From JAGTVG01 sp942491935 (lineage in GTDB: Bacteria > Bacteroidota > Bacteroidia > Cytophagales > Cyclobacteriaceae): a DNA stretch of 64,000 nt. The notes beneath the pieces were generated by a model. It was not told where the DNA came from, did no database searches, and saw nothing but the letters and a program-made list of their open reading frames with translations. Positions 61,030-64,000 of this stretch are shown here, in pieces. The stretch lies in contig CALOCZ010000014.1 of the NCBI GenBank assembly GCA_942491935.1, forward strand, positions 30,531-94,530, in the 5' to 3' direction. The first letter of the stretch is position 1. Every line of letters begins with the position of its first letter. The translations under genes were made by a program, and so were the position numbers.

Positions 61030-62927
61030 ATGAAATCGCAAAAAATTATTTTAATTTTACTTTTTATTCTTGCCAACTATGCAGTTGATGCTACAGAATA
61101 TCATGTTTCTGTAAACGGAAATGATCAAGCCTCAGGCTCGATTACAGAACCTTTTAGAACAATCTCATTAGCTGCTGAAATTGCCCGGCCGGGAGATATA
61201 ATTACTGTGCACGAAGGTATATACAGAGAACGTATCAATCCTGTAAGAGGGGGCACGAATGAACTGAACCGGATTATATATCAGGCTTCCCAGGGGGAAG
61301 AAGTAGTTATCAAAGGTTCAGAGGTGATCAATAATTGGCAAAAACATAAAGGCACCGTGTGGAAAGCAGTTCTTCATAATTCTTTTTTTAAGGATTATAA
61401 TCCATATGCAGATCTGTTAACCGGTGATTGGCTTAATAAAAAAGGAATAAACCATCATACTGGGGAAGTCTTTTTAAATGGTAAATCTTTATTTGAAAAA
61501 TCCCAGCTTAATGATGTGATGGAATCCCAACCCTATCCTGATGCAAGAAATAAAAAAGCATCAATATATTCATGGTACTGTGAAGTTGAAAATGATAGTA
61601 CCACAATATGGGCTAATTTTCAAGACTTCAATCCAAATAAAGAATTGGTAGAAATAAATGTCAGACGCGCATGTTTCTACCCCGAAAATCCAGGTATAAA
61701 TTATATAACAGTTCATGGATTTATCATGGGCAAGCAGCAACTTACAATGGGCAAAACAACATGCGGAACAATTCGGTTGCCATTTTTTACTGGTGAAGCT
61801 GGATCATTGAAGATAATATAATAAATAATTCTAAATGCGTTGGAATAACACTGGGGAAAGACAGGTCTACCGGTCATAATGTATGGATGAATAATCCATT
61901 AAAAGATGGAGCCACACATTATAATGAAGTGATTTTCAGGGCATTGGAGATCGGCTGGTCAAAAGAAAAAATCGGATCACACATTGTTCGAAATAATGAA
62001 ATTTTCGATTGCGGACAAGCTGGAATTGTAGGTAGTTTAGGTGCTGTATATAGCAAAATATACAACAATCACATTTATAATATCTGGACAAAAAGAATAT
62101 TTAGCGGTGCAGAAATGGCAGGAATAAAAATTCATGCATCCATTGATATGTTAATCAAGGACAACAGAATACATAATGCCGGACGAGGAATCTGGATAGA
62201 CTGGATGGCTCAGGGCACCAGGATAACAGGTAATTTATTATATGACAACACAACGGATGATTTGTTCTCAGAGGTCAATCATGGTCCTTATTTGATAGAC
62301 AATAATGTATTTCTATCTGAAATTGCAATAAGGGATTGGTCAGAAGGCGGTGCGTTTGTTCATAATTTAATTGCAGGTAAAATTTCAATCAGAAAAGTTA
62401 CCGGGCGCTTTACACCATATCATTTTGCACACTCAACTAAAGTAGCAGGACATAGAAATATTTATTGTGGAGACAATCGCTTTGTAAACAATATCTTCAT
62501 AAAACAAGATAATGGAACAGAGGTCATTGAAGAAGATAATGCAAGTTTTTATGGATTACACGGATACTGGATAGCTGGTTTTACGAATATGATGGATGGG
62601 AATGTTTACTATACGTCGAGTTAAAACCGAGTGAAAAAGAATTGAATTTCTTTTGAAAACCATCAAACCTCTCTTGAAATAAAGGAAGAGAGCGGGAATT
62701 TTTATCTCAATCTAGGGATGGATAGTTCAATTTTTGAAATAAAAACCGATCTGGTTACTACAAAAAGACTGGGTGTAACTATTATTTCTGAAGCATTATA
62801 TGAGGAACCTGATGGGGCACCATACCATTTTGAAAATGATTTTTTTGGTAATCCTAGAAATGAAAAGAATCCCCTCCCTGGCCCTATCGAGGTACTTAAA
62901 GAAGGAATTAATGCTTTTAAGTTTTAA
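61030..62927 (+). pseudogene. Secreted right-handed beta-helix protein, multiply broken
   Basis: A signal peptide (ending VDA) and the start TEYHVSVNGNDQASGSITEP, IARPGDIITVHEGIYRERI are typical of secreted DUF1565/parallel beta-helix proteins of Bacteroidota that resemble polysaccharide lyases. The frame breaks near 61735 (FIMGKQQ where a QAAT-type sequence is expected). QWAKQHAEQFG appears in a second frame, a TGA interrupts before SWIIEDNIINNSKCVGITLG, and 61887-62624 then reads on as the helix core (NNEIFDCGQAGIVGSLGAVY). After 62624 at least two more shifts precede KTDLVTTKRLGVTIISEALY to 62927. Five or more lesions exclude a simple sequence error. Confidence 0.8.
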
Positions 62928-63018
62928 AAAATAAATCATAATTAAATACCTGGGCATACAATATACCCTGGATATAAATTCTTTCATCAATCATTCCAAT
63001 TCAGTTTTATCATTCATG

Positions 63019-63060
63019 CAAACTAATTTTATCTTGCTTTTAAAACGGGACAGTGTATTA
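63019..63060 (+). repeat. Dispersed intergenic element, copy 3
   Basis: TAAAACGGGACAGTGTAT and its upstream flank match copy 2 at 57352-57393 in 36 of 42 positions. Confidence 0.5.
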
Positions 63061-63143
63061 ATAATAAGCTTTGTATACGATAGCTTAGATCGATGATTAA
63101 CAATCTGGAAATTCATGATTAAAAAAATTAGTAATAAAAGAAA

Positions 63144-63454
63144 ATGATAAGATTCTTTATCGCAGCAGTTTTGACCGGATTATTATTTGGAATAATGGAC
63201 AGTATAATCAATGGGAATCCATTTGCTGTAAAACTAATGGAGTGCTAAAAACCTATTGCTAAATAAGCTATAAATATTCCAGCAGGAATAGTAATTGAAT
63301 TGTTTTATGGTTTTGTTATTACTGGCATATATATAATTATTATACAGGCTTTACCAACAGATTCTGGAATAGTGAAGGGATTAACCTATGGTTTAGGGAT
63401 GTGGTTTTTAGAGTTTGCGGGACTGGAACCACTGAATTTCTTAAATGCCGAATA
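63144..63454 (+). pseudogene. Small membrane protein, broken
   Basis: The ATG at 63144 gives MIRFFIAAVLTGLLFGIMDS and a short hydrophobic N-terminus, stopping at 63248. In the next frame KPIAK, a stop, then IPAGIVIELFYGFVITGIYI and LTYGLGMWFLEFAGLEPLNF run to 63454. Together they resemble one four-helix membrane protein of about 100 residues with a shift and a stop. No family is recognised. Confidence 0.5.
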
Positions 63455-63485
63455 AATGCTACCTCCCCCATCCTATTGGGAGTAA

Positions 63486-63515
63486 CTGCCCGTCTACTAT
63501 CTTTAAGCAAACAGA
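63486..63515 (+). repeat. Second copy of the 51.3 kb intergenic sequence
   Basis: Contains CTATCTTTAAGCAAACA. It matches 51268-51297 in 21 of 30 positions, and every difference is a transition. Confidence 0.3.
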
Positions 63516-63575
63516 GATCTATAGACTATTTTCGGTACGTCTACTTTACATTCGGACTGTTGAAATAAATTTATA

Positions 63576-63788
63576 TTGAAATTTTTCAGAAATCTGAAAA
63601 ATGAATATGAAAAAAAAGAGTGTAGAATTACGATGCAACAAATTGGATGTTGTTATTATGAACGCGAAGACGATTGGTCTACAACCACATTTTGGCATGA
63701 ACCCATTCCCAACGCTCCATTACCAGTATTACCGTCGGTAGAAGAAAGGATAGCAGATTTAGATGAACTTCATCAGCAAGAAAACTAG
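63576..63788 (+). CDS. Short hypothetical protein
   Basis: A 70-residue frame with a TTG start. It has a charged N-terminus, then MQQIGCCYYEREDDWSTTTF, then a proline-rich end with an acidic helix. No family is recognised and no ribosome-binding site is seen. The final 210 bases of the window hold nothing I can name. Confidence 0.3.
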   Translation: MKFFRNLKNEYEKKECRITMQQIGCCYYEREDDWSTTTFWHEPIPNAPLPVLPSVEERIADLDELHQQEN

Positions 63789-64000
63789 TACAACAATGTG
63801 TTTGATCCATAAGGGTTAAGAAGTATAAGAGCGTTATCATCCGTATCAAACAAGGCGTATCTTGATAGGTTTTGAGCCAGTAATCCCTTCGGTATCATAC
63901 GCTCACCATTATGGTCAATTGAAACTGAAAACAATAAGAAATACAATTTTATATTTACCGAGTTATATTTTCAGGAGTTTCATGTAATCTGGGACAAAAC

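Overview
This 64 kb window looks like the chromosome of a Bacteroidota bacterium. The supporting signs are AT-rich DNA, TonB receptors with carboxypeptidase-like N-terminal domains, a FecR anti-sigma factor with a DUF4974-like end, LytS/LytTR regulators, many secreted proteins whose signal peptides end in SQ or AQ, and promoters of the TAnnTTTG type. I cannot name the genus. No rRNA, tRNA, CRISPR array or complete insertion sequence was seen.

Layout. 0-4.1 kb: two secreted proteins, one built of MORN-type repeats. 4.4-6.6 kb: a fused double phosphofructokinase of the eukaryotic type. 6.7-10.3 kb: ECF sigma factor, FecR anti-sigma factor and an STN-domain protein carrying a 16-residue solenoid. 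10.6-17.1 kb: two secreted nucleoside hydrolases, a second solenoid protein and a TonB receptor. 17.3-18.3 kb: a 6-pyruvoyl-tetrahydropterin synthase-like gene and folE. 18.4-25.3 kb (minus): SGNH lipoprotein with a TonB receptor, then an S41 protease with an ExbB-like channel. 25.6-27.3 kb: LytS/LytTR pair. 27.9-29.8 kb: a decayed adenylate cyclase-TPR gene. 30.2-40.6 kb: RraA-like Tat protein, DUF4230 protein, sialidase-like protein, histidine kinase, zinc metalloprotease, penicillin acylase.

From about 40.7 kb the character changes to an accessory region. A broken tyrosine recombinase precedes a more GC-rich two-gene insert (NCS1 permease and mannitol dehydrogenase). Then come single, unrelated genes (CocE hydrolase, FtsX-type permease, ZIP transporter, rsgA) mixed with many broken ones (GNAT, DJ-1/PfpI, katG, CIA30, cupin, AraC, beta-helix protein). 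Short related intergenic sequences recur at 45.2, 57.4 and 63.0 kb. A perR-like gene with a palindromic operator drives an intact katG at 58.2-60.8 kb.

Many genes carry single-base frameshifts, several in short homopolymers, so some may be sequence errors. Others (29 kb, 41 kb, 53 kb, 61-63 kb) carry several lesions and are true relics. The most interesting candidates are the sigma/anti-sigma/solenoid locus with its nucleoside hydrolases, the eukaryote-like phosphofructokinase, the zinc-site-less PerR, and the cassette-like accessory region.
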